NCBI GenBank assembly: GCA_021793575.1
Contig: JAJYSM010000003.1
Coordinates: 20,774-84,773 of the forward strand
Length of the DNA stretch: 64,000 bases
Direction: 5' to 3'
Origin: Pseudomonadota bacterium
Lineage (GTDB): Bacteria > Pseudomonadota > Gammaproteobacteria > Xanthomonadales > Rhodanobacteraceae
The position numbers were made by a program, and so were the translations under genes. The notes below the pieces were generated by a model. That model did no database searches. It was not told where the DNA came from and worked only from the letters and a program-made list of their open reading frames with translations. Below are positions 1-9,899 of this stretch, one piece after another (the first letter of the stretch is position 1; the number at the start of each line of letters is the position of its first letter).

Positions 1-340
1 CGTCGCCGTGCAGGATGAAGGCGGCATGGCGATGCGCGCGGTCATACACCGCCGGGCCCTCGGCCTGCGCCATGGCGGCGGGGTCGAGCTTCACGCTCTG
101 GCCGCTGGCCGCATCCACGCGGTACAGGTCGCGCACCGGGCTGCCGTCGCGCTGCACGCTGTAGTAGATGCTGCGGCCGTCCACGCTCCAGTACGGTGAT
201 TCCACCGGATGCCCGATCCAGTCCGGGTTGGCCATGATGGTTTCCATGTCCAGCGGCGGCGCCACCGATGCGGGTGCGGCCAGGATGGCCGCGGGCATCA
301 CGGACAGCGCAATGAGACCAGCAAGCAGCAGTCGACGCAT
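1..340 (-). CDS. S9 family peptidase, N-terminal part (runs off window)
   Basis: Only the first 113 codons are present; the gene continues beyond base 1. The product starts with a signal peptide (MRRLLLAG then a hydrophobic stretch ending in Ala residues), so it is exported. The next segment reads as the start of a TolB/WD40-like beta-propeller: SPYWSVDGRSIYYS and then RDLYRVDA, the strand pattern seen in prolyl oligopeptidase and dipeptidyl peptidase IV families. The catalytic hydrolase domain would lie outside the window, so peptidase activity is inferred from the propeller and signal peptide only. It is transcribed away from the esterase gene, with about 150 bases between them. Confidence 0.6.
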   Translation of the reverse strand, partial: MRRLLLAGLIALSVMPAAILAAPASVAPPLDMETIMANPDWIGHPVESPYWSVDGRSIYYSVQRDGSPVRDLYRVDAASGQSVKLDPAAMAQAEGPAVYDRAHRHAAFILHGD

Positions 341-493
341 GGTGAAGCCCCCGTGCAAAAAATCAGCATAGCCGAGCGTAACCGCAGCGCGTGGCCACCG
401 TGTCGTCAGTCAGGGGTGGCGATCGCGCCGCGCATCCCTGCGCCGCGCCCGCTCGCGCTAAGCTCGAACTCTGTCGCCTGCATCGAGCCGCCC

Positions 494-1156
494 ATGACCC
501 TGCCCACCGCCGAACACGAAACCGCCGCGCATCCGACCCACAGCGTGATCTGGCTGCACGGCCTGGGCGCGGACGGGCATGACTTCGCGCCGATCGTGCC
601 GCAGCTGGTCGACCCTGCCGGGCCGCCGCTGCGCTTCGTGTTTCCACATGCGCCGGTGCGCCCGGTGACGGTCAACAACGGCATGTCGATGCGCGCGTGG
701 TACGACATCGCCGCGTTCGATCTGCTGGCGCGGCAGGACGTGGCCGGCATGCGCGCGTCGGTGGGCGAGGTGGAAACGCTGATCGCCCGCGAGCACAGCC
801 GCGGCGTGCCGAGCGAACGCATCGTGCTGGCCGGCTTCTCGCAGGGCGGCGCCATCGCGCTGGCCGCCGGCCTGCAGCATGCGCAGCGACTGGCCGGCAT
901 CGTCGCGCTGTCGACCTACCTGCCCGCCCACGCGGCGCTGGCCGCCGAACACAGCGTGGCGAACGCGGCCACGCCGATCTTCTGGGGCCACGGCCTGCTC
1001 GACCCGGTGGTGATTCTGCAGCGCGGCATCGAGTCGCGCGATGCGCTGCAGGCGCAGGGCTATGCGGTCGAATGGCACAGCTACCCGATGGCCCATGCGG
1101 TGTGCCCGGAGGAAATCGCCGACCTGGGTGCCTGGCTGGGCCGGCAGCTGACGTAG
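494..1156 (+). CDS. Carboxylesterase / phospholipase, alpha/beta hydrolase (EstB type)
   Basis: A 220-residue cytosolic serine hydrolase of the phospholipase/carboxylesterase family (PF02230), which cleaves short acyl esters or lysophospholipids. The start VIWLHGLGADGHDF is the oxyanion-hole signature. The nucleophile lies in GFSQGG (Ser about 116), the Asp in GLLDPVV and the His in MAHAV. Length fits the family (about 215-225). An upstream in-frame extension exists, but it has no ribosome site and would overlap the leader of the divergent peptidase gene, so MTLPTAEH is preferred. It is probably transcribed alone or with the kinase gene just downstream. Confidence 0.88.
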   Translation: MTLPTAEHETAAHPTHSVIWLHGLGADGHDFAPIVPQLVDPAGPPLRFVFPHAPVRPVTVNNGMSMRAWYDIAAFDLLARQDVAGMRASVGEVETLIAREHSRGVPSERIVLAGFSQGGAIALAAGLQHAQRLAGIVALSTYLPAHAALAAEHSVANAATPIFWGHGLLDPVVILQRGIESRDALQAQGYAVEWHSYPMAHAVCPEEIADLGAWLGRQLT

Positions 1157-1186
1157 CCTGCGCCGGGCATGCGGCATACTTCGCGC

Positions 1187-2239
1187 ATGTCCGTCCCTCC
1201 GCTCCAACACGCTGCGCGTGCGCGCGCCGAGTCCAGCCAGCTGCCTGACTTCTGCCGGCTGCCGGCGTTGTTCGCGCTGATCGTGGTGGGCGCGCTGACG
1301 GTGACGGTGATGTGGCTGGCGCGCGACCACCAGCGCGACTGGCCGGCCTACAGCGTCAGCATGCTGTTCGTGACCTGGCTGACGCTGGTGCTTGCGGTGA
1401 CCCTGTGCAAGCTGCGCCCCACGCTGGAGCGCCTGCCCGGACGGCTGCCGTATGTGGCCGTGTGGCTGCTGATCGTGCTGATCGTGGCAGTAGCCAGCAC
1501 GGTGGCGCGCTGGCTCGACGACGCGCTGCAGATGCAGCTGATCCTCGGCAAGATGGGCATCTTCGTGCGCGACAACGTGCTGATCGCGGCCCTGCTCGGC
1601 GCCGCCATGCTGCGCTACTTCTATGTGCTGACGCAGTGGCAGGCGCGCGTGGCGGCGGTGACGCGGGCGCAGGTGGAGGCGCTGCAGGCGCGCATCCGGC
1701 CGCACTTCCTGTTCAACAGCATGAACACCGTGGCGGCGCTGATCCGGGTCGATCCGGACGCGGCCGAACGCACGGTGGAGGATCTGTGCGAACTGTTCCG
1801 CGCCGCGCTCGGCCAGCACGATACCGGCGACGGCACGCTGGGCGAGGAGCTGACGCTGATCGAGCGCTACCTGGCGATCGAGCAGCTGCGCCTGGGCGCG
1901 CGCTTGCGCGTGCGGCGCGAGCTGGACGGGCTGCCGGCGGAGTTCCCGCTGCCGCGCCTGTTGCTGCAGCCGCTGGTGGAGAATGCGGTGCGCCACGGCA
2001 TCCAGCCGCTGCGCGAGGGTGGCGAGGTGATCGTGCGCGGCCGGCGCGAGGGCCGCGGCATCCGCATCGAGATCATCAACCCGCTGCCGGCGACGCCCGC
2101 CGAGTCCGGCCACGGCCACGGTCTGGACAGCGTGCGCCAGCGCATCGCCTATCGCTACGGACCGCAGGCGCTGGTGCAGGCCGGGCCGCAGGGCGACCAC
2201 TTCGTGGTGCTGCTGCAGCTGCCCGGAGCCACCGCATGA
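1187..2239 (+). CDS. LytS/AlgZ-family sensor histidine kinase
   Basis: A membrane-bound sensor kinase with several hydrophobic segments in the first 150 residues, followed by the His_kinase domain typical of LytS/AlgZ (PF06580). The phospho-accepting His sits in RPHFLFNSMN, and the ATP-binding region shows LVENAVRHG and GHGLDSVRQR. There is no classical HisKA dimerisation domain, as expected for this class. The stop overlaps the start of the following LytTR regulator by an ATGA junction, so the two form a translationally coupled two-component system resembling AlgZ/AlgR. An alternative start six codons upstream (1169) cannot be excluded; neither has a clear ribosome site. Confidence 0.88.
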   Translation: MSVPPLQHAARARAESSQLPDFCRLPALFALIVVGALTVTVMWLARDHQRDWPAYSVSMLFVTWLTLVLAVTLCKLRPTLERLPGRLPYVAVWLLIVLIVAVASTVARWLDDALQMQLILGKMGIFVRDNVLIAALLGAAMLRYFYVLTQWQARVAAVTRAQVEALQARIRPHFLFNSMNTVAALIRVDPDAAERTVEDLCELFRAALGQHDTGDGTLGEELTLIERYLAIEQLRLGARLRVRRELDGLPAEFPLPRLLLQPLVENAVRHGIQPLREGGEVIVRGRREGRGIRIEIINPLPATPAESGHGHGLDSVRQRIAYRYGPQALVQAGPQGDHFVVLLQLPGATA

Positions 2240-2943
2240 TGCGCGTGCTGGTGGTCGACGACGAGCCGCTGGCGCGCGCGCGGCTGGTCGCGCTGCTGGA
2301 CGAGTGCGCTGACGTGACGCTCGTCGGCCACGCCGGCGACGGCGAGGCCGCGATGGCGGCGATCGGCGAGCTGCAGCCGGACGTGCTGCTGCTGGACATC
2401 AACATGCCCGGCGTCAACGGCACCGCGCTGGCCCAGCGGCTGGCCGGCCGCGTGCGGCCGCAGGTGATCTTCTGCACTGCCTACGAGGTGCACGCGTTCA
2501 AGGCATTCGAGCTCGGCGCGGTCGACTACCTGCTCAAGCCGGTGCGGCTGGAGCGCCTGCGCGACGCGCTGCAGCGGACGCAGCGGCGGCTGGCCGACGC
2601 GTCGCGCGAATCGGCCGGCTTCCTCCACGGCCGGCTGCGCGGCGAACAGATCCGCATCGCGCTGGACGAAGTGATCAGCCTGCTCGCCGAGGAGAAATAC
2701 GTGGCCGTGAAGCATCAGCGCGGCGAACTGCTGATCGAGGAGTCGCTGCGCCAGCTGGAAGAAGCCTACCCGCAGCAGCTGGTGCGCCTGCACCGCAACT
2801 GCCTGGTGCCCGCCGCGCGCCTGCTCGGCCTGAAAAACCTGCCCGACGGCCGCGTGCTGGCCCGCCTCGCCGGCACCGACCTCAGTCCCGAAATCAGCCG
2901 CCGCAACCTGCCCGCGGTGCGCAAGCTGCTGCGGCTGGGGTGA
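2236..2943 (+). CDS. LytTR-family response regulator (AlgR-like)
   Basis: A 235-residue response regulator: a CheY-like receiver (residues 1-120; acidic pocket VVDDEP, phospho-Asp in LLLDINMPG, conserved Lys in YLLKPV) joined to a C-terminal LytTR DNA-binding domain (HRNCLVPAARLLGL region). It is the cognate partner of the preceding AlgZ-like kinase. In pseudomonads and xanthomonads AlgR controls exopolysaccharide, type IV pili or virulence genes; which targets apply here cannot be read from the window. The gene ends 90 bases from the end of the convergent icd gene, with one shared hairpin between. Confidence 0.9.
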   Translation: MMRVLVVDDEPLARARLVALLDECADVTLVGHAGDGEAAMAAIGELQPDVLLLDINMPGVNGTALAQRLAGRVRPQVIFCTAYEVHAFKAFELGAVDYLLKPVRLERLRDALQRTQRRLADASRESAGFLHGRLRGEQIRIALDEVISLLAEEKYVAVKHQRGELLIEESLRQLEEAYPQQLVRLHRNCLVPAARLLGLKNLPDGRVLARLAGTDLSPEISRRNLPAVRKLLRLG

Positions 2944-2984
2944 GGGTGATTGCGGCGCACGCGCTGTGCGCATTCCGGACGAAA

Positions 2985-3006
2985 ACGGGGCGCCGAAGCG
3001 CCCCGT
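2985..3006 (-). terminator. Rho-independent terminator of icd
   Basis: Perfect 9-bp stem (acggggcgc / gcgccccgt) with a cgaa tetraloop. On the minus strand it is followed by TTTT, so it terminates icd; it may also stop read-through from the convergent response regulator gene. Confidence 0.75.
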
Positions 3007-3030
3007 CGAACCGCCGAATGGACGGCTGAA

Positions 3031-4290
<1,260 letters not shown>

Positions 4291-4606
4291 GGATATCTCC
4301 TGGGAAGGGCACGAAATGGATGGCGTGGATCAGCATAAGGTACAGCAGCGCATTTTCACCCGAACCGGGCGGGATCGCACATGCCACCGCGACAACTTGC
4401 CCGACCTGGATGGCACAAGGCGCGGCAACTGGCTTGCCATGAGGCGAACGCAGCGTATGCCCGAACGGACCCGATTTGCGCCCCGGCTCAAGTAATCCGC
4501 TGCACGTCCGATACAGCGGCTACTGCCGTGCCTGGACGGGGCTGAAATGGCGGCGACCACGACCACCTGCCCATGGTGTGCCATCCGCAATGCATAACAA
4601 CACCAC
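4291..4606. other. Divergent intergenic region between icd and the GGDEF/EAL gene
   Basis: A 316-bp gap that must hold the promoters of both flanking genes. A small inverted repeat is visible (CCGCTG at 4498-4503 and CAGCGG at 4514-4519). No convincing small gene, RNA or strong promoter match was seen. Confidence 0.5.
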
Positions 4607-7600
4607 ATGAAAGCCGAGCGGATTCTCCTGGCATTTGCCGATGCGGCCGCTAGCGAAACCGCCCGGGGGCAACTGCTGGCGGCGGGTTACCCGTGGGTCG
4701 GGCAAGCCCGCGATGCGGCGCACGCCATCGCGTTGGCACGGGCGCATCCGCCCGCGTTGGCGTTGCTCGATTGCCGGTTGGCGGACAGCACCGGCAACGC
4801 ACTCCTGCAACGCTTTCGGGCCGACCCGCTGCTGACCGATGTCTTCGTGGTGCTGCAGCGCGCGCCCGCCGACGATGCTGCTGCGGGGCCGCTGCAGGCC
4901 GATGCCCACGTCCATTCGTTCCCGTTGCAGGCGGGCCTCGATGATCTGGTCGCCGGCTGGCTGCGGCAACGTCGCACGACCACCATGCTGCAAGAGGTGA
5001 TCGCGCGCCAGCAACCGCCGCCGCTGCAGACCGATCACGCGGTGATCCTGGAGCAAGTCGCGCTTGGCACGCCGCTGCCCGAAGTGCTCGCCCGGCTGGC
5101 CCAAGTGGTCGAGGCGCAATGTCCGTACACGTTCTGCTCGATCCTGCAGGCCGCCGATGACGGTACCTATCTGCGCCTGCGCGCCGCACCCAGCCTGCCT
5201 GGTGCGTTCACGCAGGTGCTCGACGGAACCGCGATCAGTCCCGGCGCCAACTGTTGCGGCATCGCCGCTTACGAGCGCCGAACCGTCGTGGTGGCCGATA
5301 TCGCGCAGGAACCGCGTTGGCGTGACGGTCGACCGATGGAGCTGGAACACGGACTGCACGCATGCGTGGCGCTCCCGCTGTTCGACAGCGACGGTCACGT
5401 CCTGGGCATCCTTGCCACCCATTCGCGCACCCCGGGGCATCCGGATGCGCGGGTGATGGACCTGCTCGAGTCGTGTGCGCACGTCGCCAGCATCGCCATC
5501 GCGCGCCAGCGGGTGGAGGACCGGCAGCGTGCCGGCGCGAGCCTGTTGCAGACGGCGCAGACGATCGCCGATCTGGGCTACTGGGACTATGACCTGCAGA
5601 CCAACCGGATGGAGTGGTCAGCGGACGCCTGCCGCCTGTTCGGTGTCACCGCGGGTGCATTCGATGGCGTCACGCGGGCGTTTCTCGAATACGTTCACCC
5701 GGACGACCGCGAGCGCGTGCGACAGGCCAACGACCGGGCGATCGAAACCCAGCAACCGGTCGAGCTCGAATACCGCATCTGCCGGCCGGACGGCGCGGAG
5801 TGCGTGCTGTTCTCACGCTGCGACGTGGTGCGCGCCGATGATGGCACGGCATTGCGCGTAGCCGGCGTGGTCATGGATGTCACCGCGGCGCGACGCACCG
5901 CTTCTGCATTGAATGAAAGCGAGCAGCGCTATCAATCGCTGTTTTCGCAGAATCCCGATGCCGTCTATTCGCTCGACCTGAAAGGAAATTTCCTGAGCGT
6001 CAACCCGGTGTTTTCACGCCTCACCGGATACAGCGAGGACGAGATCCGCGTGCTGGGCGGGCGGCAACTCGTCGCGGAAGCGTCCACCACCCTGACCGGC
6101 GCCCATTTCATCCGGGCGACCCGCGGCGAGGCGGTCAGCTTTGAAGTCGAATGCATCGCCCGTGATGGTCACCGCTTCCAGGCACTGATCACCAATGTGC
6201 CGATCGTGGTCGATGGGCAGATCACCGGTGTCTACGGCATTGCCAGGGACATCACCCAGCGCAAACACGCCGAAGATCACCTGCGGACAACCCAGGAACG
6301 CATGCGGCTGGCCAGCCAGATGGCCCGCCTCGGCAGCTGGGAGATCGACGTGCAAGGCGACCGCGTCAGCTGGTCGGAGGAAGTATGCGCGATCTTCGGG
6401 CTGCCGCCAGGAACCATGCCGCGCCGAGGCGATGGGCTGCGCCACTACGCACCGGAATACCGCGAACGGGCCCATGCCCTGTTCGACGCCTGCGCCCGCG
6501 ATGGCACACCGTTTGACGAAGAGCTGCAGATCACGTCTGCGCATGGGCAGCGATTGTGGGTGCGCAGCATCGGCCAGGCGGTGCGCGACGAGAGCGGTAC
6601 GGTGGTGCGGGTGCAGGGCGTGCTGCAGGACATCAGCGAGCGCAAGCAAGCCGATGCCGAGGTGCAGCATCTGGAACGGCAGCTCACCGCCACCCTCGAA
6701 AGCATGACCGACGGCTTCGCGATGCTCGATCGCGTGGGCCACTTCATCTACCTCAATGCCAAAGCGGAGCGGGTGCTGCAAACCCGCCATGGCCGGGTCC
6801 TCGGCAAGCTGATCTGGCAGGAATTCGAGCTGGTTGCGGGCAGCAACTTCGAGCGCCAGTTTCACGTGGTATTGGCCGAACAGCGCGCGGTGGCCTTCGA
6901 GGAATTCTATGCGCCGCTGAATGTCTGGCTGGACATGCGGTTTTATCCGACCAACGACGGCGTGGCGATCTATTTCCGCGATGTCAGTGAACGCAAGCTC
7001 GCCACCCGACAGCTCGCCCGCAACCATCGCGCGCTGGACATGCTCAATGGCTGCAACGAGGCCCTGCTCCGGATCAAGGATGAGCGCGAGCTGCTCGATC
7101 AGATCTGCCGCATCGTGGTGGAGCGCGGCAACTACAAGGGTGCCTGGGTCGGTTTCGCCCGCCACGATGCTACGCGCAGCATCAGTTGCGAAGCGCTGGC
7201 CGGCGATGGCGCGCTCGCCGCCTACGTGGATGGCCTCCAGCTGAGTTGGGACGAAACCTCGGTGCTGGGGCTGGGCCCCGCCGGACGCACCATCCGCAGC
7301 GGCATGCCGACGTTCATCGAAGACGTGGCGGAAGATCCCGGCTTCGCACCGTGGCGAGCAGCGGCAAAGGCCTGCGGCTACGGCAGCGGAGTCTGTCTGC
7401 CACTGCGCCATGACGGCCACACCTTCGGCCTGATGACGATGTACGCCGAGCGCAAGCAAGCCATGGCCAGTGAGGAAACCGGCCTGCTGCAGAAACTGGC
7501 CGACGACCTCGCGTTCGGCATCCACTATCTGCGTGCGCAAGCCGAACAACAGCGCATCCAGGCGGCCGTGGCAAAGGTGGCCAGCGGCGTCACCGCGCGC

Positions 7601-9721
7601 ATCGGCGATGATTTTTTCCAGCATCTGGCGCTGTGCATGGCGGAGGCCCTCGGCGCCCAGGCCGGCTTCATCGCCCGCCTGCTGCCGGGCAGTCCACCAA
7701 CAGCACGCACCATCGCGGTCGCGACAGGCGGCCACGCGGCCGCCAATTTCGAATACGCACTGCAAGGTCGTCCATGCATGCGCATGATCGAGGTCGATGA
7801 GTGCGTCATCGTCAATACATCGGCTGCAGAATTCCCGGCTATCGGCATCAGCCTCGACTTTGACGTGCAGGCCTACGTGGGGCGCCGGCTGGACAACCTC
7901 GCGGGCGAGCCGATCGGACTGCTGGTGGTGCTCTATCGCGAACCGATCCGCGCTCCGGCGTTCATTACCTCCACGCTGCAGATCTTCGCGGCGCGTGCCT
8001 GCGCCGAACTGGAACGCGAGGCCACCGACGCCCGCATCCGCGCCCAGGCATCGCTGCTGGACAAGGCACAGGATGCCATCATCGTGCGTCGCCTCGACGA
8101 CTGCGTCGACTACTGGAACAAGAGCGCCGAACGCCTGTATGGCTGGACTGCCGACGAAGTCGCCAACCGTCCGCTGCCCACGCTGCTGTTCGATGAGGAG
8201 ACGAAGGCCAGTTACGACGCCGCGGTCGAGCACACGCGGCAGCATGGCGAATGGCATGGTGAACTCGCGCAGCGTCACAAGAACGGCAGCAAGCTGACCG
8301 TGGAAGGGCGCTGGACGCTGGTGAATGATGCCAGCGGCCAGCCCTTCTCGATCCTGGCCATCAACACCGACATCACCGCACGCAAGGCAGCCGAACACAA
8401 GATCCAGCACCTCGCCTTCTACGATCCGCTCACCGGCCTGCCCAATCGCCAGCTGCTGCTTGATCGGCTGCACCAGGCATTGAGTTCACACGCCCGCAGC
8501 GGCAACCATGGCGCCCTGCTGTTCATTGACCTGGACAACTTCAAGGCGCTCAACGACACGCTCGGACACGCCAAGGGGGATCAGCTGTTGACCGAGGTGG
8601 CGCATCGACTGAGCCGCCTGGTCCGCGACAACGACACCGTGGCGCGGCTCGGTGGCGACGAGTTCGTGGTGATGCTGGAGGGCCTCAACGGCAACCTCGC
8701 CAAGGCCGCGATCCAGACCAAGTCCATCGCCGAAACCCTGCTTGCCGCGCTCAGCCTCAGCTACGAGCTGGACAACCTCAGCCATCACGGCTCGGCCAGC
8801 ATCGGTGTCACGCTGTTCAGCGATGCCAGCGAAGGCACCGATGAGCTGCTCAAGCGCGCCGACATGGCGATGTACCAGGCCAAGGCCGCCGGCCGCGATA
8901 CGGTGTGCTTCTTCGATCCGGAGATGCAGGCGACCGTGAATACCCGCGCGGTGCTGGAGGCGGATCTGCGCGAAGGTCTGCAACTGCAGCATTTCGAGTT
9001 GTTCTATCAGCCCCAGGTGGATCAGGCCGGCCGGCCCACCGGTGTCGAGGCACTGCTGCGCTGGAATCACCCGCGTCGCGGGATGGTTTTCCCGGATGCC
9101 TTCATTCCGCTGGCCGAAGAAACCCGATTGATCCTTCCCTTGGGCCAGTGGGTACTGGAAACCGCCTGCAACCAGCTCGCCGCCTGGTCGAAAATGCCGG
9201 CCACCGCCGGACTCGAGATGTCGGTCAACGTCAGCGCACGCCAGTTCCACCATCGCGATTTTGTGCAGCAGGTGATCGACACCCTGGTCCGCAGCGGTGC
9301 CGATCCGGCGCGACTGAAGCTGGAACTGACCGAGAGCCTGCTGCTGATCGATGCCGAGGATGTGATCGACAAAATGACCGCGCTCAAGAACTACGGCGTC
9401 GGTTTTTCGCTCGACGATTTTGGCACCGGCTATTCGTCGCTGTCCTACCTGAAGCGCTTGCCGCTGGATCAGCTGAAGATCGACCGCTCATTCGTCAATG
9501 ATGTGCTGACCGACTCGAATGATGCAGTGATCGTGCGCACGATCGTCGCGCTTGGCCAGAGCCTTGGCCTGTCGGTGCTCGCCGAAGGTGTGGAAACCGA
9601 GGGGCAGCGGGACTTCCTGACCCGGCATGACTGCCGTGCACACCAGGGTTATCTGTTCAGCCGTCCGATTCCGATTGATCAGTTCGACCACTGGCTCAGC
9701 CAGCAGGTGGCGGCGGCGTGA
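4607..9721 (+). CDS. Multi-sensor GAF/PAS diguanylate cyclase-phosphodiesterase (GGDEF-EAL)
   Basis: A 1704-residue cytosolic c-di-GMP signalling protein with no obvious membrane segment. Order by rough residue: degenerate receiver-like domain (1-125), GAF (about 145-305), PAS (315-430), PAS (435-555), PAS (565-690), PAS (695-800), GAF (805-985), a weaker GAF-like domain (985-1140), PAS (1145-1265), GGDEF (1270-1440), EAL (1455-1700). The GGDEF motif is intact (RLGGDEF) and has an inhibitory I-site RDND five residues before it. The EAL motif is intact (EALLRW), with QPQVD upstream and DDFGTGYSSLSYL downstream. It could therefore both make and hydrolyse c-di-GMP. Unusually large and stacked with sensors; ligands are unknown. 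Monocistronic. Confidence 0.92.
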   Translation: MKAERILLAFADAAASETARGQLLAAGYPWVGQARDAAHAIALARAHPPALALLDCRLADSTGNALLQRFRADPLLTDVFVVLQRAPADDAAAGPLQADAHVHSFPLQAGLDDLVAGWLRQRRTTTMLQEVIARQQPPPLQTDHAVILEQVALGTPLPEVLARLAQVVEAQCPYTFCSILQAADDGTYLRLRAAPSLPGAFTQVLDGTAISPGANCCGIAAYERRTVVVADIAQEPRWRDGRPMELEHGLHACVALPLFDSDGHVLGILATHSRTPGHPDARVMDLLESCAHVASIAIARQRVEDRQRAGASLLQTAQTIADLGYWDYDLQTNRMEWSADACRLFGVTAGAFDGVTRAFLEYVHPDDRERVRQANDRAIETQQPVELEYRICRPDGAECVLFSRCDVVRADDGTALRVAGVVMDVTAARRTASALNESEQRYQSLFSQNPDAVYSLDLKGNFLSVNPVFSRLTGYSEDEIRVLGGRQLVAEASTTLTGAHFIRATRGEAVSFEVECIARDGHRFQALITNVPIVVDGQITGVYGIARDITQRKHAEDHLRTTQERMRLASQMARLGSWEIDVQGDRVSWSEEVCAIFGLPPGTMPRRGDGLRHYAPEYRERAHALFDACARDGTPFDEELQITSAHGQRLWVRSIGQAVRDESGTVVRVQGVLQDISERKQADAEVQHLERQLTATLESMTDGFAMLDRVGHFIYLNAKAERVLQTRHGRVLGKLIWQEFELVAGSNFERQFHVVLAEQRAVAFEEFYAPLNVWLDMRFYPTNDGVAIYFRDVSERKLATRQLARNHRALDMLNGCNEALLRIKDERELLDQICRIVVERGNYKGAWVGFARHDATRSISCEALAGDGALAAYVDGLQLSWDETSVLGLGPAGRTIRSGMPTFIEDVAEDPGFAPWRAAAKACGYGSGVCLPLRHDGHTFGLMTMYAERKQAMASEETGLLQKLADDLAFGIHYLRAQAEQQRIQAAVAKVASGVTARIGDDFFQHLALCMAEALGAQAGFIARLLPGSPPTARTIAVATGGHAAANFEYALQGRPCMRMIEVDECVIVNTSAAEFPAIGISLDFDVQAYVGRRLDNLAGEPIGLLVVLYREPIRAPAFITSTLQIFAARACAELEREATDARIRAQASLLDKAQDAIIVRRLDDCVDYWNKSAERLYGWTADEVANRPLPTLLFDEETKASYDAAVEHTRQHGEWHGELAQRHKNGSKLTVEGRWTLVNDASGQPFSILAINTDITARKAAEHKIQHLAFYDPLTGLPNRQLLLDRLHQALSSHARSGNHGALLFIDLDNFKALNDTLGHAKGDQLLTEVAHRLSRLVRDNDTVARLGGDEFVVMLEGLNGNLAKAAIQTKSIAETLLAALSLSYELDNLSHHGSASIGVTLFSDASEGTDELLKRADMAMYQAKAAGRDTVCFFDPEMQATVNTRAVLEADLREGLQLQHFELFYQPQVDQAGRPTGVEALLRWNHPRRGMVFPDAFIPLAEETRLILPLGQWVLETACNQLAAWSKMPATAGLEMSVNVSARQFHHRDFVQQVIDTLVRSGADPARLKLELTESLLLIDAEDVIDKMTALKNYGVGFSLDDFGTGYSSLSYLKRLPLDQLKIDRSFVNDVLTDSNDAVIVRTIVALGQSLGLSVLAEGVETEGQRDFLTRHDCRAHQGYLFSRPIPIDQFDHWLSQQVAAA

Positions 9722-9784
9722 GCCAGGTTTGCCAGCCACCCGGCCCGTCAAACCCCCGACGGTAGTCGAGTACCTGCACCATCG

Positions 9785-9808
9785 GCTATCCGACTTAGGT
9801 CGGATAGC
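9785..9808. promoter_or_regulatory. Perfect palindrome upstream of the formate operon
   Basis: Ten-base arms GCTATCCGAC and GTCGGATAGC separated by TTAG. It lies 64 bases after the GGDEF/EAL stop and about 92 bases before the transporter start. No T-run follows, so it is a better candidate operator for the formate operon than a terminator; either is possible. Confidence 0.4.
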
Positions 9809-9899
9809 GAATGACTGGGACAGCCCCAAGGATCGGCCACTGATGCCGACCCGTCGATGTATCTGGCGGATGCTGTTTTCATCCAACAGGGGGATGTTC

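Noticed and set aside
458..2200. Long minus-strand open frame opposite the esterase and kinase genes
   Set aside because: Its translation is His/Arg/Gln-rich and matches no family; it is the antisense shadow of two well-recognised plus-strand genes, as expected in GC-rich DNA.
6014..8473. An 819-codon minus-strand frame inside the GGDEF/EAL gene
   Set aside because: Shadow of the well-supported plus-strand protein; no ribosome site or family.
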